This document shows positions 8,264 to 16,818 of a stretch of DNA of 64,000 bases, one piece after another. Made by a program: the position numbers and the translations under genes. Position 1 is the stretch's first letter. Each line of letters begins with the position of its first letter. The DNA is from Mucilaginibacter conchicola. Lineage in GTDB: Bacteria > Bacteroidota > Bacteroidia > Sphingobacteriales > Sphingobacteriaceae. The stretch spans positions 1,488,001 through 1,552,000 of the forward strand of contig NZ_QWDC01000001.1 in NCBI RefSeq assembly GCF_003432115.1. The letters are read 5' to 3'. The notes beneath the pieces were generated by a model, which was not told the DNA's origin, ran no database searches, and saw only the letters and a list, made by a program, of their open reading frames with translations.

Positions 8264-10726
8264 ATGAGAAACGCCCTGCTGCTTGTACTGCTCACGCTAT
8301 TTATATCCCCCGTTTTTGCGCAAACCTATATTGTAAAAGGGAAAGTAACAGATGGCACCGGTAAAGGTATTCCGTTTGCTTCTGTTTATATACGAAATAC
8401 TACCAAAGGGACATCAGCCAACAGCGATGGCAGCTACAGCCTTACGCTGCCCTCCGGAAAGTATGAGGTAATATTCAAAGCCGTAGGGTACAAACAGGTA
8501 AGCGATATTATAACACTTGGTTCAGACATCATATTGGATGCTGCACTCGGAGTGGAGCAATACCAACTCAACGAAGTATCCATAAAATCTGGTGGTGAAG
8601 ACCCTGCTTACGACATCATCCGCAGGGCCATCAAAAAACGAAAAACCTATCTTAACGAAGTAAATGCCTACACCTGCGAGGTATATATAAAAGGCCTGCA
8701 GCGCTTGTTGGCAGCGCCTAAGAAATTCATGGGGTTTGATGTACAAAAGTTCGCTCTGCAAAACGGCCTCGACTCAAACCGCAGGGGAATTGTGTACCTG
8801 TCGGAGTCGCAATCAAAATACAGTTTCATGAAACCCGATAAGGTGCACGAGGAAATGATCTCGTCTAAAGTATCGGGCAGTAACCGTGCTTTTAGCTTCA
8901 ACCGCGCAAGCGATATTCAGGTAAACTTTTATGAGAACATGCAAAACTGGGACGGTATAAGCAACCGCCCTGTGATATCGCCAATCGCGGATAATGCCCT
9001 CAGCTTTTACAAATACAAACTGATAGGTGCTACCATTGAAAACGGCGAAACCATCAACAAGATACAGGTGACGCCTCGCAACGAGAATAACCCATGTTTT
9101 AGCGGGTACATCTACATTTTGGAAGATACCTGGCGCTTGCAAAGCCTGTCGCTGTATATCACCAAAAAGGCCAATATTAATTTCGTAGATACCTTGCGTG
9201 TTGATGAGCAGTACGTACCCATCAATAATAAGGTTTGGATGCCCGCATCTATGAAATTTGAGTTTAATGGCGGTTTTATGGGCTTTAAATTTGCGGGCTA
9301 TTTTGTATCACTGTATAAAGATTATGACATCAATCCGCAGCTGGATAAAAGTCAGTTTAAAGAAACGCTGCGCATCAGCAAAGGCATCAACAAGATGGAT
9401 TCGGTGTACTGGCAGCAGCAACGCCCTATCCCCCTTACCGACGAGGAGAAAACCGACTACAAAAAGAAGGAAGTACTGGCAGCCAAACGCGAATCGAAAC
9501 AATACCTCGATTCGATTGATAACGAGAACAACAAGGTTAACGCAACCCGTTTGATACTGCGCGGTTATTACCACCGTAACCGTTTTAAGCACGAGTATTT
9601 TACTACCAGCTCGCTCATCAGCGCGGTGCAGTACAATACCGTTGAGGGGCTTTCGCTCAACTATGGCGGCTTGTTCAGCAAAGTGATAGACAGCTTAAAT
9701 AACCGCCGTTTCGCGGTTTATGGAAACGCGCGATACGGGTTCTCAAACAAACTGTTCAACGCTTATGGCGGCGTGAGCATCCCTGTTGGCGAGGCTACTA
9801 CACTGAACCTTTCGGGTGGCTCTACCATTACCGACCTTAGCGACAGGCAGCCGGCATCTACATTTGTAAACTCGCTTTATACCTTGCTTAATCGCCAAAA
9901 CCTCGGTAAGCTTTACCAGAAGCAATTTGCTTCTGCAAGCCTAAGCACCCGCATTTATGGCGGCTGGAAAGCCAGTGCCTCTGCCGAGTGGGCTAATCGC
10001 AAATGGTTAGATAACACGGCTTATTACAGCTTATTCCACCCCAAAGGGCACGAGTTTACATCTAACAATCCATTGGTACCAGACGCTGATGTACCGCTGT
10101 TTGAGAATAATCAATCGTTCAAAGTATCAGTACGTACTACCTATGATTTCAGTAACAGTTACGAGACCTACCCAACCGGCAGGCGTTATCTGCCATCAAA
10201 ATATCCGACAGTTGGAATCGGTTTCACTAAGGCCATCAAAAACGTATTCGGGTCTGATGCGGATTATAACCTCATAACCGCAGATATCACCAAGAGCGAT
10301 ATCCAGATGGGTTACTATGGCAAGTTCTCGTTCTGGGTAGGTGCCGGTAAGTTCTTCAATACTAAAAACATCTACTATACCGATTTCCACCATTTTGCAG
10401 GCAACCAGGTACTCGCTTATAAAGTAGGTATCGATAAATTCCTGTTGCTGGATTACTACACCTACAGCACCGGCGATAAATACCTGGAAGGCCATATAGA
10501 GCACAACTTCTCGGGCCTGTTCACCAATATGGTGCCAGGCTTGCGTAGCTTAAAGCTACAGGAGATAATCGATGTGAACTACCTTACTACCCCTAACCTA
10601 AAAAACTACACTGAACTGGGTTTCGGCTTCCAAACCAATTTTGGCTTAAGGGTGATGTATGGTACATCGTTTAACAACAGTGAGGTAAAGGCTAATCACG
10701 GGTTAAGGTTGGGGTTGAATTTTTAG
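8264..10726 (+). CDS. DUF5686 outer-membrane protein with carboxypeptidase-regulatory-like domain
   Basis: The 820-residue exported protein has a signal peptide at 1-20 (ending VFAQ). An N-terminal CarboxypepD_reg-like beta-sandwich (about 22-105) shows VKGKVTDGTGKGIPFASVYI and SDGSYSLTLPSGKYEV. The remainder matches DUF5686, starting near EDPAYDIIRRAIKKR and ending in a barrel-like region with the terminal GLRLGLNF. This combination is common in Bacteroidota outer membranes and resembles TonB receptor architecture, but no substrate is known. It is a single gene, ending 5 bases from the convergent nucleotidyltransferase gene. Confidence 0.85.
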   Translation: MRNALLLVLLTLFISPVFAQTYIVKGKVTDGTGKGIPFASVYIRNTTKGTSANSDGSYSLTLPSGKYEVIFKAVGYKQVSDIITLGSDIILDAALGVEQYQLNEVSIKSGGEDPAYDIIRRAIKKRKTYLNEVNAYTCEVYIKGLQRLLAAPKKFMGFDVQKFALQNGLDSNRRGIVYLSESQSKYSFMKPDKVHEEMISSKVSGSNRAFSFNRASDIQVNFYENMQNWDGISNRPVISPIADNALSFYKYKLIGATIENGETINKIQVTPRNENNPCFSGYIYILEDTWRLQSLSLYITKKANINFVDTLRVDEQYVPINNKVWMPASMKFEFNGGFMGFKFAGYFVSLYKDYDINPQLDKSQFKETLRISKGINKMDSVYWQQQRPIPLTDEEKTDYKKKEVLAAKRESKQYLDSIDNENNKVNATRLILRGYYHRNRFKHEYFTTSSLISAVQYNTVEGLSLNYGGLFSKVIDSLNNRRFAVYGNARYGFSNKLFNAYGGVSIPVGEATTLNLSGGSTITDLSDRQPASTFVNSLYTLLNRQNLGKLYQKQFASASLSTRIYGGWKASASAEWANRKWLDNTAYYSLFHPKGHEFTSNNPLVPDADVPLFENNQSFKVSVRTTYDFSNSYETYPTGRRYLPSKYPTVGIGFTKAIKNVFGSDADYNLITADITKSDIQMGYYGKFSFWVGAGKFFNTKNIYYTDFHHFAGNQVLAYKVGIDKFLLLDYYTYSTGDKYLEGHIEHNFSGLFTNMVPGLRSLKLQEIIDVNYLTTPNLKNYTELGFGFQTNFGLRVMYGTSFNNSEVKANHGLRLGLNF

Positions 10727-10731
10727 GTATA

Positions 10732-11799
10732 TTACTTATACAACTCATACCTTATTTCCGTCAGTATATTTTCAGCAACATCAACATTTGGACGTTCGGG
10801 TAGTTCGGATTTTTCGTACAGGCTTTTTATGTCTTCTAATTTGATATTTATCATTTCCATCAGGTCATCAAACTCAAAAGCGCCGGAGCGTATCTTGAGG
10901 AGAAAATCCCTATCACGGCGATGAACACGAACTTCGTGATGTAAGGCAATTTCCTCTGCCATGTTTAGCAATCTGAAAGTGTGCATCATGTTTTTGGCAT
11001 CGTAATTTTTACCATGCGTTAATGTACTTTCGTACCGGGCCTGGTTACGCTTCTTTTCCCATTCAACATATTCCCTATAATCACGACAGTAAACAGAATA
11101 TGCATCCTTATTGAAATTCATTGTGGCTAAAGGGTTAAAACCTTTTGGGATAGAACTCAACTGAACATCATCAGCCTCCGGGCCCGAAACGATGCCTTTA
11201 AAACTAACATCCGTATTAGCAGATGCTGCATAGATAAGATATACGTCTCTAAAATGCTCGATCTTAGTCAAACCACATTGCTGCTGTAATAAGTCGTGTC
11301 TTTTAAGCCAGTCTGATAAGATTATGCTGCCGTTATCCTGTATAACGTAACAAAAATCGAGTACAGACTTACGTTCCTTTTCAAAAGGATTATTTATTTT
11401 TTTGTTTAAACCTTTAGCTTTCTTTATCTGTGTTTGTGCATACCCGGCAAATGTATCAAGGCACAGTTTTGACAGAAAATCTGCGGGCTTTATTAGCTCT
11501 AATACCGGATGCTTGTATATGATATGCTGCTTGGGCGTGTTTAGCAATTCAAGTATATTAGGATTGTTCTTCGTCAACAATTCCAGGAAGCGCTTTATTT
11601 CAAAATACACTTCGTCATTGGTACTATTTGCTATCTGATCCTGATAATTAAATCCGTACAGATCACGTTGGGGCGTTATGAATATGCCCTTTTTATCTAT
11701 GTCAGAAGATGGCGTATTAAGATTGTAGGCTGTACTGCCGCTTACGCAATCTAAAAGTATAATATCCCGCCTTTGTAACAGCTGCCCGTAAGTCATCAT
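10732..11799 (-). CDS. Predicted nucleotidyltransferase (DNA polymerase beta superfamily), COG3541-like
   Basis: The 355-residue protein has the nucleotidyltransferase core GSTAYNLNTPSSDIDKKGIF (about residues 21-40), where GS and the D-x-D pair bind the nucleotide and metal. The rest is a helical region without an obvious second domain. It fits the predicted nucleotidyltransferases of COG3541/RlaP type, some of which sit near RNA-repair genes. The substrate is unknown. Its start overlaps the stop of the upstream relative (11796-12548) by 4 bases, so the two are co-translated. The pair looks slightly more AT-rich than its neighbours. Confidence 0.7.
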   Translation of the reverse strand: MMTYGQLLQRRDIILLDCVSGSTAYNLNTPSSDIDKKGIFITPQRDLYGFNYQDQIANSTNDEVYFEIKRFLELLTKNNPNILELLNTPKQHIIYKHPVLELIKPADFLSKLCLDTFAGYAQTQIKKAKGLNKKINNPFEKERKSVLDFCYVIQDNGSIILSDWLKRHDLLQQQCGLTKIEHFRDVYLIYAASANTDVSFKGIVSGPEADDVQLSSIPKGFNPLATMNFNKDAYSVYCRDYREYVEWEKKRNQARYESTLTHGKNYDAKNMMHTFRLLNMAEEIALHHEVRVHRRDRDFLLKIRSGAFEFDDLMEMINIKLEDIKSLYEKSELPERPNVDVAENILTEIRYELYK

Positions 11800-12548
11800 T
11801 TGATATACTTTCTAAATACGCTATCAAGTTGTGTAGCATCATTACGGATAGATGGCAGATCATCTGTAGCCACTTTTAAATCACTGAGCGTAGCTTGTAA
11901 CCAGTTGTCCAATACTGAAACGCGTTTTATCAGTGTCTTTTCATCGTTAACACTTTTCAACTTCAGCAGTTCGTCGATGCTGGCTTGCACTTCGGGAATA
12001 TCTATCAATTTCCTCAACTCACCGAATACCATCGGCGGCACTTCTCTTTTATCCACTATCCATTTACAGGCAAGAGCAGACCTTAAAGCATAACAATAAC
12101 GCTTTATCTTCACTTCATCGGCCTGCAGATCATTATTCACTGTATTTAAAGCCATCGAAAAATAATGATGACCACCTGCCCGCAGCGAATAATATTTCGG
12201 CATTAATTGTTTAAGCCCGGCAGCCAAATCCGAATCATCTTTATAAACGATAGGTGATTGCAGCCATTCGTATAGCGGAGAATTTGACTTCAGGAATAAT
12301 TTAAGCGATTTCTTCAGGTCCCACCCGCCAATATCCAACAGATCATTGATCGGTATATCGAGTACATCCTTAGTTTCGATTATACTCAAATACACATCCT
12401 TATTATGTGCATATATAAAGCGGACATCAAAATCACTGTCGGGCGATGGAAAGCCCCACGCCCTGCTTCCCGATTCGCAAGCGTAAAGTACCTTTATATT
12501 ATGCTCTTTCTCCAGTCGGGCAAGTTCGTTTATTATCGTATCAACCAT
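11796..12548 (-). CDS. Nucleotidyltransferase domain protein, RlaP-like
   Basis: The open frame runs back to 12629, but the ATG at 12548 is the likely start (MVDTIINELARLEKEH, about 250 residues). The longer reading would run into the guaA promoter region and adds no conserved sequence. The core CESGSRAWGFPSPDSDFDVRF holds the GS and D-x-D motifs of the polymerase-beta fold; GSRAWG is typical of the RlaP family (RNA repair pathway, DNA polymerase beta type). It is divergent from guaA and coupled to the second nucleotidyltransferase downstream. Both genes have intact active-site motifs, so both may be active. No RtcB or RNA ligase gene is nearby. Confidence 0.7.
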   Translation of the reverse strand: MVDTIINELARLEKEHNIKVLYACESGSRAWGFPSPDSDFDVRFIYAHNKDVYLSIIETKDVLDIPINDLLDIGGWDLKKSLKLFLKSNSPLYEWLQSPIVYKDDSDLAAGLKQLMPKYYSLRAGGHHYFSMALNTVNNDLQADEVKIKRYCYALRSALACKWIVDKREVPPMVFGELRKLIDIPEVQASIDELLKLKSVNDEKTLIKRVSVLDNWLQATLSDLKVATDDLPSIRNDATQLDSVFRKYIK

Positions 12549-12629
12549 ATTGCTGCAATTTACGATATTAACAATTTCACCGGCTGTATTTTTCTCCAAT
12601 CTCCTTCCCCACAATCCGCCCAAAATCAA

Positions 12630-12637
12630 TATCTTTG
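12630..12637 (+). promoter_or_regulatory. Candidate -7 element of guaA, implying a leaderless or nearly leaderless mRNA
   Basis: TATCTTTG is an exact TAnnTTTG match that ends 3 bases before the guaA ATG at 12641. With the usual 5-8 base distance to the start site, transcription would begin at or just inside the start codon. The same arrangement precedes engB at 45929-45936. Confidence 0.5.
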
Positions 12638-12640
12638 CCC

Positions 12641-14170
12641 ATGCAAGAAAAAATCCTTATTCTTGACTTTGGCTCGCAGTTTACCCAACTCATCGCGCGC
12701 CGTGTCAGGGAGCTCAATATTTACTGTGAGATCCACCCTTTCAATAAATTTCCTGAAGTTGACAGCAGCGTAAAAGGCATCATCCTTTCGGGCAGCCCTT
12801 ATTCTGTTCGCCAGGAAGATGCGCCTCATTTTGAGTTTGCCAAACACCATAAAACATTGCCTATCCTTGGCGTTTGCTACGGTGCGCAGTATGTTGCCCA
12901 TTTCAACGGCGGCGAAGTACTGGCATCAAGCACCCGCGAATACGGCCGTGCCAACCTGGATTACATCGAACCAAATAACGTCCTGTTTAAAGATGTACCG
13001 CAAGGTTCGCAGGTATGGATGTCGCACGGGGATACCATTGCACGCATTGCTACAGATTTTGAAATTATTGCCAGCACCGATAGTGTAAAGGTTGCGGCTT
13101 ACCATATTACCGGTACCCAAACTTACGGTATCCAGTTCCACCCCGAGGTTACACACAGCATCGACGGAAAACAGATCCTGCAGAACTTTTTGGTTGATGT
13201 TTGCGGTTGCGCACAGGATTGGACACCCGATTCATTCGTTGAGACAACTATTGCCGAGCTAAAAGCAAAACTGGGCGACGACAAAGTAGTATTGGGCCTT
13301 TCGGGCGGTGTAGATTCGTCAGTTGCAGCGGTGTTGTTGCACCATGCCATCGGTGCTAACCTGCACTGTATATTTGTTGATAACGGTTTACTACGTAAGG
13401 ATGAGTTCCAGTCGGTATTAGATTCGTACCAGCACATGGGCTTAAACGTTCGCGGTATTGATGCCAAACAACGTTTCTATGATGCACTGGCCGGACTGAC
13501 CGATCCTGAGAAAAAACGTAAAGCGATCGGTCGTGTATTCATCGAGGTTTTTGATGATGCCGCGCACGAGATACAAGGTGTAAGCTGGCTTGGCCAGGGT
13601 ACTATTTACCCTGACGTTATCGAATCGGTTTCTGTTAAAGGCCCATCAGCTACCATTAAATCGCACCATAACGTAGGCGGTTTGCCTGATTTTATGAAGC
13701 TGAAGGTAGTTGAGCCCCTTAACACGCTGTTTAAAGATGAAGTACGCAAGGTAGGTGCCGCCTTAGGTATAGACCAGAATATATTAGGACGCCACCCTTT
13801 TCCGGGCCCGGGTCTGGCTATCAGGATATTGGGCGACATTACGCCTGAGAAAGTTGATATTTTGCAGCAGGCTGATGCAATTTACATCAACAATTTACGC
13901 TCTGCCGGTGTTTATGATAAAGTTTGGCAGGCAGGCGCCATCTATTTACCGGTACAATCGGTAGGTGTTATGGGCGATGAGCGTACCTACGAGAACGTAA
14001 TATGCCTGCGCGCAGTAGAATCATTAGATGGGATGACAGCCGATTGGTGCCATTTGCCTTATGACCTGCTGGCCAAGATCTCAAACGAGATCATCAACAA
14101 CGTAAAAGGAATAAACCGGGTAGTATATGACATCAGTTCGAAACCACCGGCCACCATTGAGTGGGAATAA
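12641..14170 (+). CDS. guaA: GMP synthase (glutamine-hydrolysing)
   Basis: GuaA converts XMP to GMP with ATP and glutamine. The class I glutaminase triad is seen as Cys79 (GVCYGAQ), His167 and Glu169 (FHPEV). The ATP-pyrophosphatase P-loop is [13 protein letters not shown] (about 219-231), and the dimerisation domain ends with PPATIEWE. The ATG at 12641 is chosen over the in-frame TTG at 12635, which overlaps the promoter-like box. The length of 509 residues is normal. The 3' end overlaps the following lipoprotein gene. Confidence 0.97.
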   Translation: MQEKILILDFGSQFTQLIARRVRELNIYCEIHPFNKFPEVDSSVKGIILSGSPYSVRQEDAPHFEFAKHHKTLPILGVCYGAQYVAHFNGGEVLASSTREYGRANLDYIEPNNVLFKDVPQGSQVWMSHGDTIARIATDFEIIASTDSVKVAAYHITGTQTYGIQFHPEVTHSIDGKQILQNFLVDVCGCAQDWTPDSFVETTIAELKAKLGDDKVVLGLSGGVDSSVAAVLLHHAIGANLHCIFVDNGLLRKDEFQSVLDSYQHMGLNVRGIDAKQRFYDALAGLTDPEKKRKAIGRVFIEVFDDAAHEIQGVSWLGQGTIYPDVIESVSVKGPSATIKSHHNVGGLPDFMKLKVVEPLNTLFKDEVRKVGAALGIDQNILGRHPFPGPGLAIRILGDITPEKVDILQQADAIYINNLRSAGVYDKVWQAGAIYLPVQSVGVMGDERTYENVICLRAVESLDGMTADWCHLPYDLLAKISNEIINNVKGINRVVYDISSKPPATIEWE

Positions 14171-15383
14171 GTGGTTATTATTTGTTTTAGCAGCGGTAAT
14201 TGGTGCATGTTCGCCCAAGGTGAATCCTGTATCTAAAAACGGCGGTAAAACAACAACTGAAAAGTCTCCGGATAAAGATAAAGCTGCAGAAAAGCCTCAG
14301 ACCAAAGCGCCTGAGGCAAAAGCTTCTGTAGTTTCCCTCATCCTGCCGCTTGGCTTAGATCATGCCGCCGCGGGCCAAAGCTATACACCTGTAAAACTCA
14401 GGTCGGCAAATATGTCGGTAGAGTATTACCAGGGTTTTAAGCTGGCGTTGGATTCTGTTACGGCCAACGGCGCAAACTTCAAAGTACAGATATTTGATAC
14501 CAAGGATGATATGGCACAGGCACACAGCCTCGGCCTCAATCCGCAGGTAAAAACCAGCGACCTGATTGTAGGTCCGGTTTTTCCTGAAGATGTGAAGGCT
14601 TTTAGTGCAATGATGACTGCGCCGGGCAAGGCTATTGTTTCGCCCCTGTCTCCCGCATCGCCGGCCACATTCAAAAATCAGAACCTCATCACCATGACAC
14701 CGCCGCTGGAGTACCATGCACGCGGCGCGGCAGAGTATGTGGCAAAGCAATTACGCCCCAAAAAAGTATTCATCCTTACCTCTGGCTTTAGCGACGAGAA
14801 AGCATACAGTTCGCCGTTTAAACGTACTATAGATAGCCTGAGCAAACGTAAGATACAAGTGATCACCACAACGGTTACCCGTGGAAATTTAACGCCGCTG
14901 GTAAAACAATTGTCGCCGTCAGACCAGAACATTTTCCTGGTGCCGTCAACCAAACAGGCATTTTTGATGGTGACTTTGCGATCACTGGATACCTTATCAA
15001 AGAAATATCCGGTTACACTATTCGGCCATCCCAACTGGGAGAAATTTGCGTTCCTGAAATCGGCTTTGCTGCAAAGGCTGAATACGCACATCACCTCATC
15101 TGACAAGGTGGATTACAAGAACGGCGACACCAACTCATTTTTGCGCAGCTACCGTCGTGCTTATCGCGCCGAGCCGACTGATTTTGCCATAAAAGGCTTT
15201 GATGAAGGCCTGTACTTTGCCAAACTATTGGCTGATGGTGAGGATATGAGCAAACCCAAACTTGACGATTTTACAGGCTTGCACAACAGTTTCCACTTTG
15301 TAAAAGTACCGGGGCAGGGATGGGTAAATACGCATGTGGATATACTGCGATATGAAAATTTTGATTTAAAGAAGGTTAAATGA
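14127..15383 (+). CDS. Periplasmic-binding-protein-like (type 1 fold) lipoprotein
   Basis: The frame from ATG 14127 gives 418 residues. A TTG at 14157 ([18 protein letters not shown]) would give a cleaner lipoprotein signal and reduce the guaA overlap from 44 to 14 bases. The lipobox is VIGAC. After a Lys/Glu/Ala linker the mature part resembles type 1 periplasmic binding proteins or LpoA-like proteins: [46 protein letters not shown]. No ABC permease or ATPase lies nearby, so a structural or peptidoglycan-synthesis role is at least as likely as transport. Its stop overlaps the next gene by 4 bases. Confidence 0.7.
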   Translation: MTSVRNHRPPLSGNKWLLFVLAAVIGACSPKVNPVSKNGGKTTTEKSPDKDKAAEKPQTKAPEAKASVVSLILPLGLDHAAAGQSYTPVKLRSANMSVEYYQGFKLALDSVTANGANFKVQIFDTKDDMAQAHSLGLNPQVKTSDLIVGPVFPEDVKAFSAMMTAPGKAIVSPLSPASPATFKNQNLITMTPPLEYHARGAAEYVAKQLRPKKVFILTSGFSDEKAYSSPFKRTIDSLSKRKIQVITTTVTRGNLTPLVKQLSPSDQNIFLVPSTKQAFLMVTLRSLDTLSKKYPVTLFGHPNWEKFAFLKSALLQRLNTHITSSDKVDYKNGDTNSFLRSYRRAYRAEPTDFAIKGFDEGLYFAKLLADGEDMSKPKLDDFTGLHNSFHFVKVPGQGWVNTHVDILRYENFDLKKVK

Positions 15384-16579
15384 AAGCGGTAAACCAGTTA
15401 AAGACGTTTCAGCGGATATTGAGCGAGTACCCCGCCGACACGCCTTTAAGCAAATTTTTGCCGGGCTTTTATCGCCAGAACAAGCAAATGGGCTCTACCG
15501 ACCGCAAGGTTGCGGGTCGTTTGATATATAATTATTTCAGGCTGGGCCGTGCCTTGCCCAACCTGCCTGCCGAAGACCGCCTGATGGTTGCCGAGTTTTT
15601 CTGCAACACGCAAACCAACTCTTTCCTGCAGCATTTTAAACCCGATTGGGCAGCCTGCGTTGGTTTTAATATTGATGAAAAGATTGCGCTGGTAAAAACC
15701 ACCTATCCCGATTTTAAACTGGAAGATGTTTTCCCGTGGAGCAAAGAACTGTCTGAGGGCATTGACAAACAAGCTTTCCTGAAATCGTTCTTCGTACAGC
15801 CCGATCTGTTTATCCGTGTAAATAAAGGTTTTGAGCAACAGGTTAAAGCAGAGCTTACTAAAGCCGATATAAAATTTAAGGACGAGGGTAACAACTGCCT
15901 CTCATTACCGAACGGCACCCGTTTGGATGTAATATTCCCAAAACAACATTGGTTTGAGGTGCAGGATCTGTCGTCGCAACAAACGGCTAATTACTTTAAG
16001 CCAAACCGTTGGGATAGCTGGTGGGATGCCTGCGCAGCATCGGGCGGTAAATCATTGCTATTGCATAGCCTTCAGCCCGATATTAAACTGGTGGTATCAG
16101 ACATCCGCGAGTCTATCCTGTCCAATCTTGATGAGCGTTTTCAGCAGGCAGGCCTCATGAAATACCAAAAAAAGGTAATGGACCTGATGCAGAACAACGA
16201 GCAGTTGCTGTATAATTATGCCTTTGACGGCATTATCCTCGATGCTCCTTGCAGTGGCTCGGGCACCTGGGGCCGTACGCCGGAGATGATCAGTCAGTTT
16301 GAACTGCACAAAGCCGACTTTTTTAAGCGCCTGCAGCAAGGCATCGCCACAAACGTTGCCAAACACTTAAAACCGGGTAAACCGTTGATCTACATCACCT
16401 GCTCGGCGCTAAAAGCCGAGAACGAGGATGCGGTTACTTACCTCACTAATGAGTTAGGCCTTGAACTGGAAGAGCAGCAGGTTTTGAAAGGTTACAGCCA
16501 TAAGGCAGATACGATGTTTGTGGCGAGGTTGGTAGCCAAGGCCCCCCAGCCCCCTGAAGGGGGAGTTGAAGAGGAATAG
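15380..16579 (+). CDS. RsmB/NOP family RNA (cytosine-5) methyltransferase
   Basis: The 399-residue SAM-dependent enzyme shows motif IV DAPCSGSGTWGR with Cys291, and motif VI ITCSALKAENED with Cys341, the nucleophile in this family. The SAM region is WWDACAASGGKSLLLH. The N-terminal part resembles the NusB-like helical region of RsmB only weakly, so the exact target (16S rRNA m5C967 or another site) is not certain. The last residues (AKAPQPPEGGVEEE) are encoded by a CCCCCAGCCCCCTGAAGGGGG repeat also found outside genes, so the tail is repeat-derived. It is translationally coupled to the lipoprotein gene. Confidence 0.85.
   Translation: MKAVNQLKTFQRILSEYPADTPLSKFLPGFYRQNKQMGSTDRKVAGRLIYNYFRLGRALPNLPAEDRLMVAEFFCNTQTNSFLQHFKPDWAACVGFNIDEKIALVKTTYPDFKLEDVFPWSKELSEGIDKQAFLKSFFVQPDLFIRVNKGFEQQVKAELTKADIKFKDEGNNCLSLPNGTRLDVIFPKQHWFEVQDLSSQQTANYFKPNRWDSWWDACAASGGKSLLLHSLQPDIKLVVSDIRESILSNLDERFQQAGLMKYQKKVMDLMQNNEQLLYNYAFDGIILDAPCSGSGTWGRTPEMISQFELHKADFFKRLQQGIATNVAKHLKPGKPLIYITCSALKAENEDAVTYLTNELGLELEEQQVLKGYSHKADTMFVARLVAKAPQPPEGGVEEE
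16541..16566. repeat. CCCCCTGAAGGGGG palindromic repeat, inside the 3' end of the methyltransferase gene
   Basis: GCCCCCCAGCCCCCTGAAGGGGGAG forms a short strong hairpin. The same unit follows the permease stop at 19228-19252 and occurs inverted at 19370-19397. Here it encodes the C-terminal PQPPEGG. Confidence 0.8.
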
Positions 16580-16602
16580 TTGTCCTTTTTTATAATAATC
16601 AT

Positions 16603-16729
16603 GTCATTTCGAACGAGCGACAGCGAGGAGAAATCTTCTACGCGCGATGCTCACGGTTGCTAATCCCCGAGTAGAAGATTTCTCGTCGCCCCATTGCGTG
16701 ATCCCACCCTTCTGCTCGCTCAAAATGAC
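16603..16729. repeat. Long inverted repeat, GTCATTTCGAACGAG family, copy 1
   Basis: The left arm starts GTCATTTCGAACGAGCGACA and reaches AAATCTTCTAC. The right arm starts GTAGAAGATTTCTCGTCGCC and ends GCTCGCTCAAAATGAC, interrupted by a CCCACCCTTCTGCTCG insertion that is shared with the copy at 41131-41259. It lies between two rightward genes. Confidence 0.85.
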
Positions 16730-16818
16730 TGGTTTTATTGTATATCCATTCGTTAAAAAATGTTAATCATTTCATTCCTCGTATAATACGTACTTACATT
16801 CGTGTAAACCGTAACCCT

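Noticed and set aside
12549..12629. Extended N-terminus of the RlaP-like nucleotidyltransferase
   Set aside because: It adds no conserved residues and runs into the region of the divergent guaA promoter; ATG 12548 fits the domain start.
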